A stretch of DNA of 7,799 bases from JBBRLA01 sp038231615 (lineage in GTDB: Bacteria > Myxococcota_A > Polyangia > Palsa-1104 > JAEUJZ01), in assembly GCA_038231615.1 (NCBI GenBank), contig JBBRLA010000410.1:1-7799 (forward strand). Direction: 5' to 3'. The translations under genes were made by a program, and so were the position numbers. Below, in pieces: positions 1-6,964 of the stretch (its first letter is position 1; the number at the start of each line of letters is the position of its first letter). The notes beneath the pieces are model-generated. The model was given only the letters and a program-made list of their open reading frames with translations, ran no database searches and had not been told where the DNA came from.

Positions 1-1069
1 AGTGCTCAATCATCGTCGGCACTTCGCGCTCGCGGTAGGTGGCGGTGCCGACCTCGGCGAGGCCGTAGTGGCAGAAGGTGCACTTGCCCCAGTAGCAGCC
101 GCGTGTCGGGTCGTAGGGCAACACCCGCTCGGGCGAGAAGTAGCGCGAAAGCGGCAGACCGTCAAAGTCGGGGGCCGGCAGGCGCTTGAGGTCCTCCATG
201 CCGTGGGCCGGCAGGTAGCGCGCCCCGACCAGCGCATCGCGGACCACCAGGTTGCCAATGTCGCGCAGGGGGCGCTTGTCGTCCAGCGCTTGCACCAGGG
301 AGAGCAGGGTGTGCTCGCCCTCGAAGACCACGGCGGAGTCGAAGGGCCCCAGGACGCGGAGAAGGTCGTGCCCCGACAGGCGGATGAGCATCTGCGTCAT
401 CGCCGGCCCGCCCACGGTCAGGTGGACGCCGGGCAGCGCGGCCTTGAGCTTGAGGGCGAAGGCGTACGCCGGCTGGAGCTGGCCAGGGAAACACACCGAC
501 AGGCCGATGCAATCGACCTTCTCGGCCACAAGGCGCGGCACAAGCGTGCGGGTGACGTAGGGATCGAAGGGATCGCGGTCGGCGGCCGCGTCGGCGGCGA
601 TCTCTTCGAGGGTGGTCATGGCGAAGGGGGTGCGGTAGGCGGTGAAGTCCAGGGTCAGGGGGGCGTGGGCGGCAGAGATGGCGCGCAGGGCCGCCTCGAC
701 GGTGGCCACGGCGGCGCCATAGTTCTCTGGGTCGTAGAAGCGCACCGGATCGCGCAGCGTCGCCTTGGCGCGGGCGATGCCCTCGGGGGCGGCGTGGGCG
801 TCGCCGCGGGCACGCCACAGGGCGGTATAGGCCAGTTGATCGGCGTGGTGCAGCACCGGCCGTTGATCCAGCTTGGCGAGGCGCGCCTCCAGCCGGTCGC
901 GGACGGCGGCCAGGGGGGCGGGTTCAAGCAGTTCGTCGAAGGCCTCGATGTTGGCGTCGATGGGCAGGACCTCCACCCCGTGGGCGCGAAGAAAGCCGGT
1001 CAGCATGGGCACCGACAGGTAGGGCGCCGTCGGGTCGGAGGTGGGGGGGTAGATCAGGGCGATTTTCAT
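1..1069 (-). CDS. B12-binding-type radical SAM protein, 3' end cut by window edge
   Basis: Reading the minus strand from the ATG at 1069 gives 356 uninterrupted codons to the window edge. The N-terminus (KIALIYPPTSDPTAPYLS) and a GGP motif at residues 220-222 followed by FEGEH around 249-253 match the Rossmann-like cobalamin-binding region of B12-type radical SAM enzymes. The radical SAM cluster motif follows: RGC-YWGK-C-TF-C, with cysteines 325, 330 and 333. Such enzymes cleave S-adenosylmethionine at a 4Fe-4S cluster and often carry out methylations or rearrangements; the substrate cannot be read here. The spacing is CX4CX2C rather than the usual CX3CX2C, and I see no DxHxxG cobalamin-ligand motif in the visible part. 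Most of the catalytic barrel lies outside the window. A GGAG (bases 1074-1077 on the complement) sits 4 bases before the start. The gene is divergent from the acyltransferase. The long reading frame on the opposite strand is its shadow. Confidence 0.88.
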   Translation of the reverse strand, partial: MKIALIYPPTSDPTAPYLSVPMLTGFLRAHGVEVLPIDANIEAFDELLEPAPLAAVRDRLEARLAKLDQRPVLHHADQLAYTALWRARGDAHAAPEGIARAKATLRDPVRFYDPENYGAAVATVEAALRAISAAHAPLTLDFTAYRTPFAMTTLEEIAADAAADRDPFDPYVTRTLVPRLVAEKVDCIGLSVCFPGQLQPAYAFALKLKAALPGVHLTVGGPAMTQMLIRLSGHDLLRVLGPFDSAVVFEGEHTLLSLVQALDDKRPLRDIGNLVVRDALVGARYLPAHGMEDLKRLPAPDFDGLPLSRYFSPERVLPYDPTRGCYWGKCTFCHYGLAEVGTATYREREVPTMIEH

Positions 1070-1182
1070 GCAGCTCCGGTGGGCTTTTGGGCGCGTTGGT
1101 TGGATCGATTCATCGGCGGGTCGGGCCCAGGCGGCGAATGATAGCACTGACCCGGCGGGCGGTGGCGAATGGTCTGTGGTAA

Positions 1183-1210
1183 GGTGTCGGTGCATGGAGC
1201 CACCGACACC
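1183..1210. promoter_or_regulatory. Perfect 10-bp inverted repeat abutting the acyltransferase start
   Basis: GGTGTCGGTG (1183-1192) and CACCGACACC (1201-1210) are exact reverse complements separated by 8 bases. The right arm ends one base before the ATG at 1211. The loop contains GGAG (1196-1199), the best Shine-Dalgarno candidate for that start, 11 bases upstream of it. It could be an RNA hairpin that presents or hides the ribosome binding site, or a dimeric repressor operator. If translation starts at the in-frame ATG at 1169 instead, the repeat lies within the coding region. The structure is seen; the role is inferred. Confidence 0.55.
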
Positions 1211-2086
1211 ATGGACTTGACGCTGCCCCAGGGCCTTGTGCGACCCTTGCAGGGGGCTCGCGCCGCCGCCCGGATTGTCACGGCAGGGGGGATCTCGGGG
1301 GCGCTGCTGGCCGCGTATTTGCTGGAGGGCCGCTTCCACGGGGTGCCGGAGGCGCGGCGCGATGCTTATATCCACTACTGGTCAGGCTCGATCCTGCGCC
1401 TTCTGGGCGTACAGATGCGGATTCAGATGCACGGGCTGGGTGGGCAGGCGGACCAGACGGGCGCCTTTGTGCCCGATATCCTGCGGCGAGATCTCTTGAC
1501 CGCCGGGCCGCGGCTCCTGGTGTGCAACCACCGCTCGGCCATCGACATTGCGCTGACGCTGCATATTTTCGGCGGACAGCTTCTGGCGCGAGGCGACATG
1601 GCGGCCTGGCCCGGGATCGGCAAGCTGGCCACGGCCGCGGGCACCCTCTATGTCGACCGGGAAGACACCAGCAGCGGCGCCGCGGCGATCCGCCGTTTGA
1701 GCAAGCGCCTCGGCGAGGGGCGCACGGTGATCGTCTTCCCCGAGGGCACGACCTATCCCGGCGACGAGGTGCGGCCCTTTCATGCCGGCGCCTTCATGGC
1801 CATCGCCAGGGCCCACGGGCAGGTGCTGCCGGCGGGCATCGCCTACGCGGGCGACGACGCGTTCTTCGGAGATGAGCCTTTCAGCACCCATGTCCGTCGG
1901 GTGGCCGGGGTGCGGGGTACCCGGGTGGTCGTCGCCGTGGGCGAACCGATCCCGTTTTCGGGCCAGAAAGCCGGCGAGTTGCGCGACCGCAGCCACGCAG
2001 CGGTGCAGGCGCTGGTCCACTGGGCGCGGGGGCTCCTGGAAGGTCCTGGAAGGTCCAGAAACACACCCGAAATTTCACTGAAATAA
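1211..2086 (+). CDS. Lysophospholipid (1-acylglycerol-3-phosphate type) acyltransferase, PlsC family
   Basis: The 291-residue product carries the four PlsC-family blocks in order: NHRSAID, the HX4D catalytic motif (His107, Asp112); GTLYVDR (Arg150); FPEGTT (176-181), which binds the glycerol phosphate; and VLPAGIAY from 205. The family transfers an acyl chain to lysophosphatidate or another lysolipid at the inner membrane. A hydrophobic stretch at about 22-38 is a probable membrane anchor. I prefer the ATG at 1211 because the protein reads naturally from MDLTLPQG and GGAG lies 11 bases upstream. An in-frame ATG at 1169 would add 14 residues that look less protein-like, with only a weak GGTGG ahead of it. 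The C-terminal tail is low in complexity. The gene is divergent from the radical SAM gene. The acyl acceptor is not predictable; ornithine-lipid synthesis or another lipid acylation is possible. Confidence 0.87.
   Translation: MDLTLPQGLVRPLQGARAAARIVTAGGISGALLAAYLLEGRFHGVPEARRDAYIHYWSGSILRLLGVQMRIQMHGLGGQADQTGAFVPDILRRDLLTAGPRLLVCNHRSAIDIALTLHIFGGQLLARGDMAAWPGIGKLATAAGTLYVDREDTSSGAAAIRRLSKRLGEGRTVIVFPEGTTYPGDEVRPFHAGAFMAIARAHGQVLPAGIAYAGDDAFFGDEPFSTHVRRVAGVRGTRVVVAVGEPIPFSGQKAGELRDRSHAAVQALVHWARGLLEGPGRSRNTPEISLK
2034..2053 (+). repeat. 10-bp perfect tandem duplication in the acyltransferase 3' end
   Basis: The decamer TCCTGGAAGG occurs twice back to back (2034-2043, 2044-2053) and begins a third time with TCC. 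It lies in the last dozen or so codons, where it encodes part of a low-complexity LLEGPGRS tail. A 10-bp unit is not a multiple of three, so gain or loss of a copy would shift the frame and replace the C-terminus, probably without touching the catalytic domain. It is most likely a replication-slippage product. Confidence 0.6.
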
Positions 2087-2248
2087 GAATAATTGAATGG
2101 TTGATACATCAGGGCCGTGAAGGTTTACTGTGAGTGAGAGCGGTAGAAATTTCCCGGATGGTGTCCCGATTCCGATATGAAGAAGTCGCGACCCTTGTTT
2201 TCCCGGCCCCCTTGACACCAGGCACGTGAGCAGTCTTTGCTCACCCCC
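2087..2248 (+). promoter_or_regulatory. AT-richer intergenic region ahead of the symporter, with a 7-bp hairpin
   Basis: This 162-base gap starts clearly AT-rich (2087-2115), unlike the genes around it, so it is the likely place for the symporter promoter. Near its end GTGAGCA (2226-2232) and TGCTCAC (2238-2244) form a perfect inverted repeat with a 5-base loop, ending four bases before the ATG at 2249. A consensus-like TTGACA lies at 2212-2217, but the matching -10 position about 17 bases on is CTTTGC, a poor match, so I do not call a promoter with confidence. No strong Shine-Dalgarno is visible before 2249. No clear rho-independent terminator for the acyltransferase is seen. Confidence 0.35.
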
Positions 2249-3982
2249 ATGCCACAGGCCAAGATCGTCGCCCAAACCGTCGCTAAGACCGCCGTCCTCG
2301 CCGAAAGAGTGATCACCCTGTCGCCGGTGGACTGGGTCATCATCGTGCTTTACTTCGTCGCCATCATCGGCATCGGCCTCTACCTACGGCGCTTTACCCG
2401 CACTGGCGAGGACTTCTTCCTTGCCGGCAGGCGCAACTCCTCGTGGGTCGCCGGCCTTGCCTTTCTCTCCGCCAACCTCGGCGCCCTGGAGATCCTCGGC
2501 TGGACCGGCGGCACCATGAAGTACGGCATGGCCGTCTCCCACTTCTACTGGATCGGCGCCGTCCCCGCCATGCTCTTCCTGGGCCTTTACATGATGCCCT
2601 TTTATTATTCCAGCAAGATCAACTCCGTCCCCGGCTATCTGAAAGAGCGATTCGACGAGCGCATCCGCTTGCTGAACGCCGTGACCTTCGCCGTCATGAC
2701 GCTTTTGATGTCGGGAATCAATCTATACCTGATGGCCCTGGTGTTCCGTACCATCCTGGGATGGGACTGGAACGTCTCCATGTGGGTCTCGGCCGTGGCC
2801 ATCGGCTCCTACATCACCCTGGGCGGCCTGATGAGCGCCATCTTTACCGAGATCGTGCAATTTTTCCTCATCTGGTTCGGCCTCTTCCTGGTCTCGGTCC
2901 TCGGCGTCATCGAACTCGGTGGCCTGTCTCAGGTCTTCGCCGGCCTGCCGCCGTCCATGGGGCGCCTGTGGGCCACCCTGGGAAAGGCCAGCCAGAACGA
3001 GATGCACGTCACCTGGCCCGGCATCGTCATGGGCCTCGGCTTCGTCCTTTCCTTCGGCTACTGGACCACCGACTTTCTCGTCGTGCAGCGGGCCTTCTCG
3101 TCGAAGGACCTGCGCGCCGCCCGCTTCACCCCCATCACCGCGGCCTTCTTCAAGATGGCGCTTCCATTCATCGTGGTCGTCGCCGGTCTGGTAGCCTTCC
3201 GCCTGGCCGGCGACCCTGCCCGGCACTTCGCGCTCCTGCCTCATCCCAGCCACCCCGGCGAGTTGTGGCACGACACTGCGCTGCCTTTGCTCATCGCCCG
3301 CTACTATCCCCCCGGCCTGGGTGGCCTGGGGATCACCGCGCTCCTGGCCGGCTTCATGGCCGGGCAAGCAGGCAACGTCAGCGCCTTCAATACCGTCTTC
3401 ACCTACGACATCTATCGGGCCGTCATCGACCCCAAGGCCAGTGATGCCCGGCTCCTGCGGATCGGCCGGGTGACCACGGTTGTCGGCGTGCTCCTATCGG
3501 TGGGAACGGCGTACCTGGCGATGCAGTTCAACACCATCATGGATTACATCCAGGCCATCTTCAGCTGGGTCAACGCCCCGCTCTTCGCCACCATGATGCT
3601 GGGCATGTTCTGGCGGCGGACCACGAGCACCGGGGCGTTCTACGGGCTCGTGTTGGGCATGCTGACCTCGTTCGCCATCTTCATGGGGTTCAAGCTGGAC
3701 TTCATGCCCGCAGGGCTGGGTCGGGCGTTAACCTTCTCTGAGCATCCGAGCGACATGTCGCGCAATCTGTGGCAGGCGTCTTGGGGCTGGTTGGTCTGTT
3801 TCTCGGCCACCATCGCCATCAGCCTGGTGACGAAACCCAAGCCGGATTCCGAGCTGGTCGGCCTGGTCAAGGGGCTGACCACCGAGCCCGACGAGTCCAA
3901 CCTGCCCTTGTTCCGGCGGCCGGCCTTCTGGGCGGCGGCGGCCTTCGTGGTCCTTTTGGCGTTGAACGTCTACTTCTTCTAA
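2249..3982 (+). CDS. Sodium:solute symporter, SSS (SLC5-like) family
   Basis: The 577-residue polytopic membrane protein has the sequence of the solute:sodium symporter family. TM1 begins at SPVDW (25-29), followed by GEDFFLAGRRNSSW (53-66), a hallmark loop, and SANLGALEILGWTGG (74-88) on the next helix. GNVSAFNTVFTYDIYR (375-390) corresponds to the helix carrying the second sodium site. Hydrophobicity supports roughly 13-14 helices, the last at the C-terminus. The family couples inward sodium flow to uptake of sugars, amino acids, vitamins or carboxylates. The layout resembles bacterial sugar symporters, but the substrate cannot be assigned. The start is uncertain: ATG 2249 is used here; a GTG at 2309 would give a protein beginning just before ITLSPVDW, as in many relatives, and a TTG at 2237 is also in frame. 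It is followed by the small membrane protein at 4006, probably in one operon. Confidence 0.9.
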   Translation: MPQAKIVAQTVAKTAVLAERVITLSPVDWVIIVLYFVAIIGIGLYLRRFTRTGEDFFLAGRRNSSWVAGLAFLSANLGALEILGWTGGTMKYGMAVSHFYWIGAVPAMLFLGLYMMPFYYSSKINSVPGYLKERFDERIRLLNAVTFAVMTLLMSGINLYLMALVFRTILGWDWNVSMWVSAVAIGSYITLGGLMSAIFTEIVQFFLIWFGLFLVSVLGVIELGGLSQVFAGLPPSMGRLWATLGKASQNEMHVTWPGIVMGLGFVLSFGYWTTDFLVVQRAFSSKDLRAARFTPITAAFFKMALPFIVVVAGLVAFRLAGDPARHFALLPHPSHPGELWHDTALPLLIARYYPPGLGGLGITALLAGFMAGQAGNVSAFNTVFTYDIYRAVIDPKASDARLLRIGRVTTVVGVLLSVGTAYLAMQFNTIMDYIQAIFSWVNAPLFATMMLGMFWRRTTSTGAFYGLVLGMLTSFAIFMGFKLDFMPAGLGRALTFSEHPSDMSRNLWQASWGWLVCFSATIAISLVTKPKPDSELVGLVKGLTTEPDESNLPLFRRPAFWAAAAFVVLLALNVYFF

Positions 3983-3993
3983 TCCCCGGCGCT

Positions 3994-3997
3994 GGAG
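3994..3997 (+). promoter_or_regulatory. Ribosome binding site of the small membrane protein
   Basis: GGAG lies 8 bases before the ATG at 4006, within the 23-base gap after the symporter stop. It decides the start of the small gene: reading frames beginning further upstream would overlap the symporter out of frame. Confidence 0.7.
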
Positions 3998-4005
3998 CGA
4001 ACAAG

Positions 4006-4230
4006 ATGAGCGAACCGCAGCAAGATCCCGCCGAGCCCCTTCCGATCTGGTTCTTCGTGGGCCTGATCCTCTCGGTCTACGGCGTGTTGGTGACCGGCGC
4101 CGGGCTTCTTTCGCAGGAGCGGACGACGGTGCTGGCCGAGACCCGACCGGGCCTGTGGTGGGGGCTTTTGATGCTCTTTTCGGGAGGCGTGTTTGTGTGG
4201 ATCGGCTGGCGGGGTCGCGAGGCGCCCTGA
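4006..4230 (+). CDS. Small two-helix membrane protein, probable symporter partner
   Basis: This 74-residue protein starts with a short polar N-terminus (MSEPQQDPAEP). TM1 is at about 12-35 (PIWFFVGLILSVYGVLV), then a loop of about 12 residues ending at RPG, and TM2 at about 49-67 (WWGLLMLFSGGVFVWIG). It ends in a short charged tail. The PIWFF and WWG motifs recall small proteins that I remember next to SSS symporters in other bacteria, but I cannot name a family. It has its own good ribosome binding site and begins 23 bases after the symporter stop, so co-transcription is likely. By analogy with two-component SSS systems in which a small membrane subunit accompanies the large one, it may be needed for assembly, stability or activity of the symporter. 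That role is inference; the gene and topology are read from sequence. Confidence 0.75.
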   Translation: MSEPQQDPAEPLPIWFFVGLILSVYGVLVTGAGLLSQERTTVLAETRPGLWWGLLMLFSGGVFVWIGWRGREAP

Positions 4231-4237
4231 CGGGGCG

Positions 4238-6964
4238 TTACGGCTTCTTCAGGTAGGAGGCCAGACTTTTGCGCTGGGCTTCGGCGAAGGCGGTGCACAG
4301 GGCGATGCGCTCCAGCGACTGTGCCAGGATGCGCGGGCCGCCGGTGAACCGGGTCGAACGTCCGGTGAAGAAGGTCTCAGCGTCGGCGCGGTGGGGTTCG
4401 TCGCAGAAGGCGCCGCCCACCGGGCGCGGCAGGTGGGCCGCCCCGTCCTTGGGCAGGCGCTCGGCCAGCCCGTCGAAGTTCTGCTTCAGGAACGCCCAGG
4501 TCTGCTCGCGGTTCTCCCGCTCGTCGAAGCTCTGGTAGATCAGGCCCTGCATGTCGCGCATGTCGAACTCCCCGCTCAGCAGGATCGGCAGGGCGTCCTT
4601 GAGGATCGCTGGGTCGTGAAAGACGCCCATCGCCCCGAGGAGCCGCGTGCGCTCCCGCCGGCTCTTTGTGTCTTTCGCCGCCTGGTGGTAGGCCTCGAAG
4701 AGCGCTCGATCTCCGCCCCGGGCCGCGGCGCGTAGCACCGGGCCGACCAGATCGTCGTCGAGCGTTTCCTTGGTCCCGGTCCGGCCCCGATCCTTGAGCC
4801 AGGCCCGCGCCAGCTTTCCCGCCTCCGCCAAAAGGGCCCGGTCTTCACCATACTCGGCCACCGCGGAGAGCACCTGGGGGCGCAGGAGGTTGGCGTCTTC
4901 GCTCTCGCCCTTGCGTTCGCGCCAGCCCAGTTCTTTTGCCCGCGCCCCGAAGAGGCTTCGGACCAGCCTGGCATAACCCGGTCGCATCTCGTCGGTGACA
5001 ATGTCGTGCATCCCGAGCACCACCGACATCGCTGCGCCAAAGAGGTGGCGGTTCTTGTCCCTGGCGAAGGGCGCCGCCAGCGCCAGGGCCTGCGCCGCCG
5101 GCAGTTCACCGGCGCGCACCTGCGCCCGCAGGTCCTGAAGGACGCCCACCCGTTCCGCCGGGGTCAGTGCCGGCGCGCCGTTCTTCAGCAGCCGCGCCAA
5201 CAGGTCGCCCTGGTAGCTGACCCGGTAGTAGCCCGCCTCGCCCGCGTTGGGCAGGACCCAGGCAGGGCAGGTCTTCGCCGAAAGTCTCAGCTCGGCAGTG
5301 GCCCCGGCCAGGAGGGTGCATTCGCCGCCCTTCATGTCCTTGGGCTGGCCCGCGTGGCGCACGCACACCGGCACCTGCCAGGTCTGTTCCGCCGATCCCT
5401 TCGATCCGACGGGAAGATAACGTCGCTGCGCCAGGATCAGCACCGGCGCCTGACCGGGATCGCAGCGCAGGGTGGCGGAGACCACCGGCAGCCCGGCCTG
5501 ATCCAGGAAGGTGGCGAAGGGCGTCTTCACGTCCTTTCCCGAGGCGGCCGACTGGGCCCGCAGGAAGTCGTCAGCGGTGGCGTTGCCGAAGGCGTGCTCC
5601 TTCAGGTATGCCTGCACCCCCTTGCGGAACACCTCGGGGGTCAGCCAGCTCTCGAACATGTCGAGCACGGCTTCACCCTTTCCGTAGGTGATGCCGTCGA
5701 AGGCGTTGCTGATGTCGTCCTTGCTCTCGATGGGCTGGCGGATGCGTCGGGCGCTGACCAGGCTGTCCGCCGCCATGGTGCCAGAGCGTCCGGCGATGGC
5801 CTCGGTGCGCTGGGCCCACTGGGGCTTCCATTGGTCGATGATCTTTTCGTCCATCCAGCTCGCGAAGGACTCGTTCAGCCAGATGTCATTCCAGAAGTTC
5901 ATCGTCACCAGGTCGCCGAACCACTGGTGGGCCAGCTCATGGGCGCAGGTGGCGGCGAAGTTGCGCTGGAACGACAGGGTCTCTTCGTTCTTTGCGGCCA
6001 GGATCAGCGTCTCGCGAAAGGTCACCAGGCCGGCGTTCTCCATGGCGCCGCCGAGCAGGGGGACGCTGATGAGGTCGAGCTTCTCGTAGGGGTAGGGGAT
6101 GCCGAAGTAATCGTTGAGCAAGCCGAGAATCTTGGGGGTGCTCTCGGCTGCGTAGCGGGCCTCGGCTGACCTGCCTCGGGGCACAATGATGCCCACCTGG
6201 GTGGGGCCGACCGATCCGGCATCGACGCGCTCGAAAGGCCCGACGGCGAAGGCGACCAGGTAGCTGGAGAGGGGCGGGGTCGGCTTGAAGCGGAAGGTAT
6301 GCTGGCCGTCGGGGGTGGCGCTCTCGGCCTCGACCGGGGTGTTGGAGAAGGCGGTCTGCCCCTTGGGGACGTGGAGGGTGAGTTGCCAGGGCACCTTGAA
6401 GGACGGTTCGTCGAAGCACGGGAAGACCCTGCGGGCGTCGGTCGGCTCGAAGTCGGTGAAGGCGTAAAAATCCTCGCCCGCCTTTTGCCGGAAGAGGCCG
6501 ATGTTCTCCTTGATCAGGATCTTGCCCTGGTAGCGGATGTGCAAAAGCGCCGGGCCCGGTCCCATCGGGGCATCGGTGGCCAGGCCGAGGAACTCCTCCC
6601 CGCCGGGTACGGCCCTGGCGGAGAGGGTGCGCTCGCCGGCCTTCAGGGTGGCCTCCTTCACCGTGAGGTCGCCTGCGTTCAGCCAGATGAGGGAGGTGCT
6701 TTCCGGCAGGGTCAGCTCGATGTCGATGGTCCCGACAAACTGGCTGGCCGCCGGGTCGACGGTGAGGTTGGCGGAGTAGCGGGTCGGCCTCACCCGAGGA
6801 TCCAGGCGCAGCGTGGGTGGCACTGGCACGGCCACTGGGGCTGGCTGGATCTGTGGCGGCGGCGTCGGGGCCGTTGCGGGCGTGGCGCATGAGGCGCAGA
6901 GGAGGAGCAGGCCCACGGGGAGCAACGAAGAGATCAGGTACGGATGGGATCGTTTTGGTTTCAT
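4238..6964 (-). CDS. M1-family zinc aminopeptidase, predicted lipoprotein
   Basis: The 908-residue gluzincin has all M1 signatures: GAMEN (306-310), which binds the free N-terminus; HELAH (342-346) with Glu365 exactly 18 residues on, the HEXXH-X18-E zinc site; and Tyr427 in TYGKGEAVLDMF, the transition-state tyrosine. An N-terminal beta domain (about 45-250) precedes the catalytic domain, and an ERAP1-like helical domain fills the C-terminus. It removes N-terminal amino acids from peptides. The start at 6964 gives MKPKRS, a hydrophobic run and Cys26 after CAS, a plausible though not textbook lipobox, then a Pro/Ala-rich linker to about 48. This implies export and lipid anchoring. In-frame ATGs at 6997 (with AGG six bases upstream) and 7045 would lengthen the N-terminus and weaken the signal peptide. 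NESF replaces the more common NEGF. The gene converges on the small membrane protein with 7 bases between stop codons. Confidence 0.93.
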   Translation of the reverse strand: MKPKRSHPYLISSLLPVGLLLLCASCATPATAPTPPPQIQPAPVAVPVPPTLRLDPRVRPTRYSANLTVDPAASQFVGTIDIELTLPESTSLIWLNAGDLTVKEATLKAGERTLSARAVPGGEEFLGLATDAPMGPGPALLHIRYQGKILIKENIGLFRQKAGEDFYAFTDFEPTDARRVFPCFDEPSFKVPWQLTLHVPKGQTAFSNTPVEAESATPDGQHTFRFKPTPPLSSYLVAFAVGPFERVDAGSVGPTQVGIIVPRGRSAEARYAAESTPKILGLLNDYFGIPYPYEKLDLISVPLLGGAMENAGLVTFRETLILAAKNEETLSFQRNFAATCAHELAHQWFGDLVTMNFWNDIWLNESFASWMDEKIIDQWKPQWAQRTEAIAGRSGTMAADSLVSARRIRQPIESKDDISNAFDGITYGKGEAVLDMFESWLTPEVFRKGVQAYLKEHAFGNATADDFLRAQSAASGKDVKTPFATFLDQAGLPVVSATLRCDPGQAPVLILAQRRYLPVGSKGSAEQTWQVPVCVRHAGQPKDMKGGECTLLAGATAELRLSAKTCPAWVLPNAGEAGYYRVSYQGDLLARLLKNGAPALTPAERVGVLQDLRAQVRAGELPAAQALALAAPFARDKNRHLFGAAMSVVLGMHDIVTDEMRPGYARLVRSLFGARAKELGWRERKGESEDANLLRPQVLSAVAEYGEDRALLAEAGKLARAWLKDRGRTGTKETLDDDLVGPVLRAAARGGDRALFEAYHQAAKDTKSRRERTRLLGAMGVFHDPAILKDALPILLSGEFDMRDMQGLIYQSFDERENREQTWAFLKQNFDGLAERLPKDGAAHLPRPVGGAFCDEPHRADAETFFTGRSTRFTGGPRILAQSLERIALCTAFAEAQRKSLASYLKKP

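Noticed and set aside
2..1141. Long plus-strand open frame of about 379 codons opposite the radical SAM gene
   Set aside because: The minus-strand frame has clear radical SAM and cobalamin-domain motifs; the plus-strand product is Gly/Val/Arg-rich without motifs, as expected for an antisense shadow in GC-rich DNA.
4222..4238. Bidirectional terminator between the convergent stop codons
   Set aside because: CGCCC/GGGCG forms only a 5-bp stem overlapping the plus-strand stop codon and has no T-run on either side.
5006..6169. Plus-strand open frame of about 387 codons within the aminopeptidase gene
   Set aside because: It is antisense to the region encoding GAMEN and HEXXH, and its own translation shows no recognisable domain.
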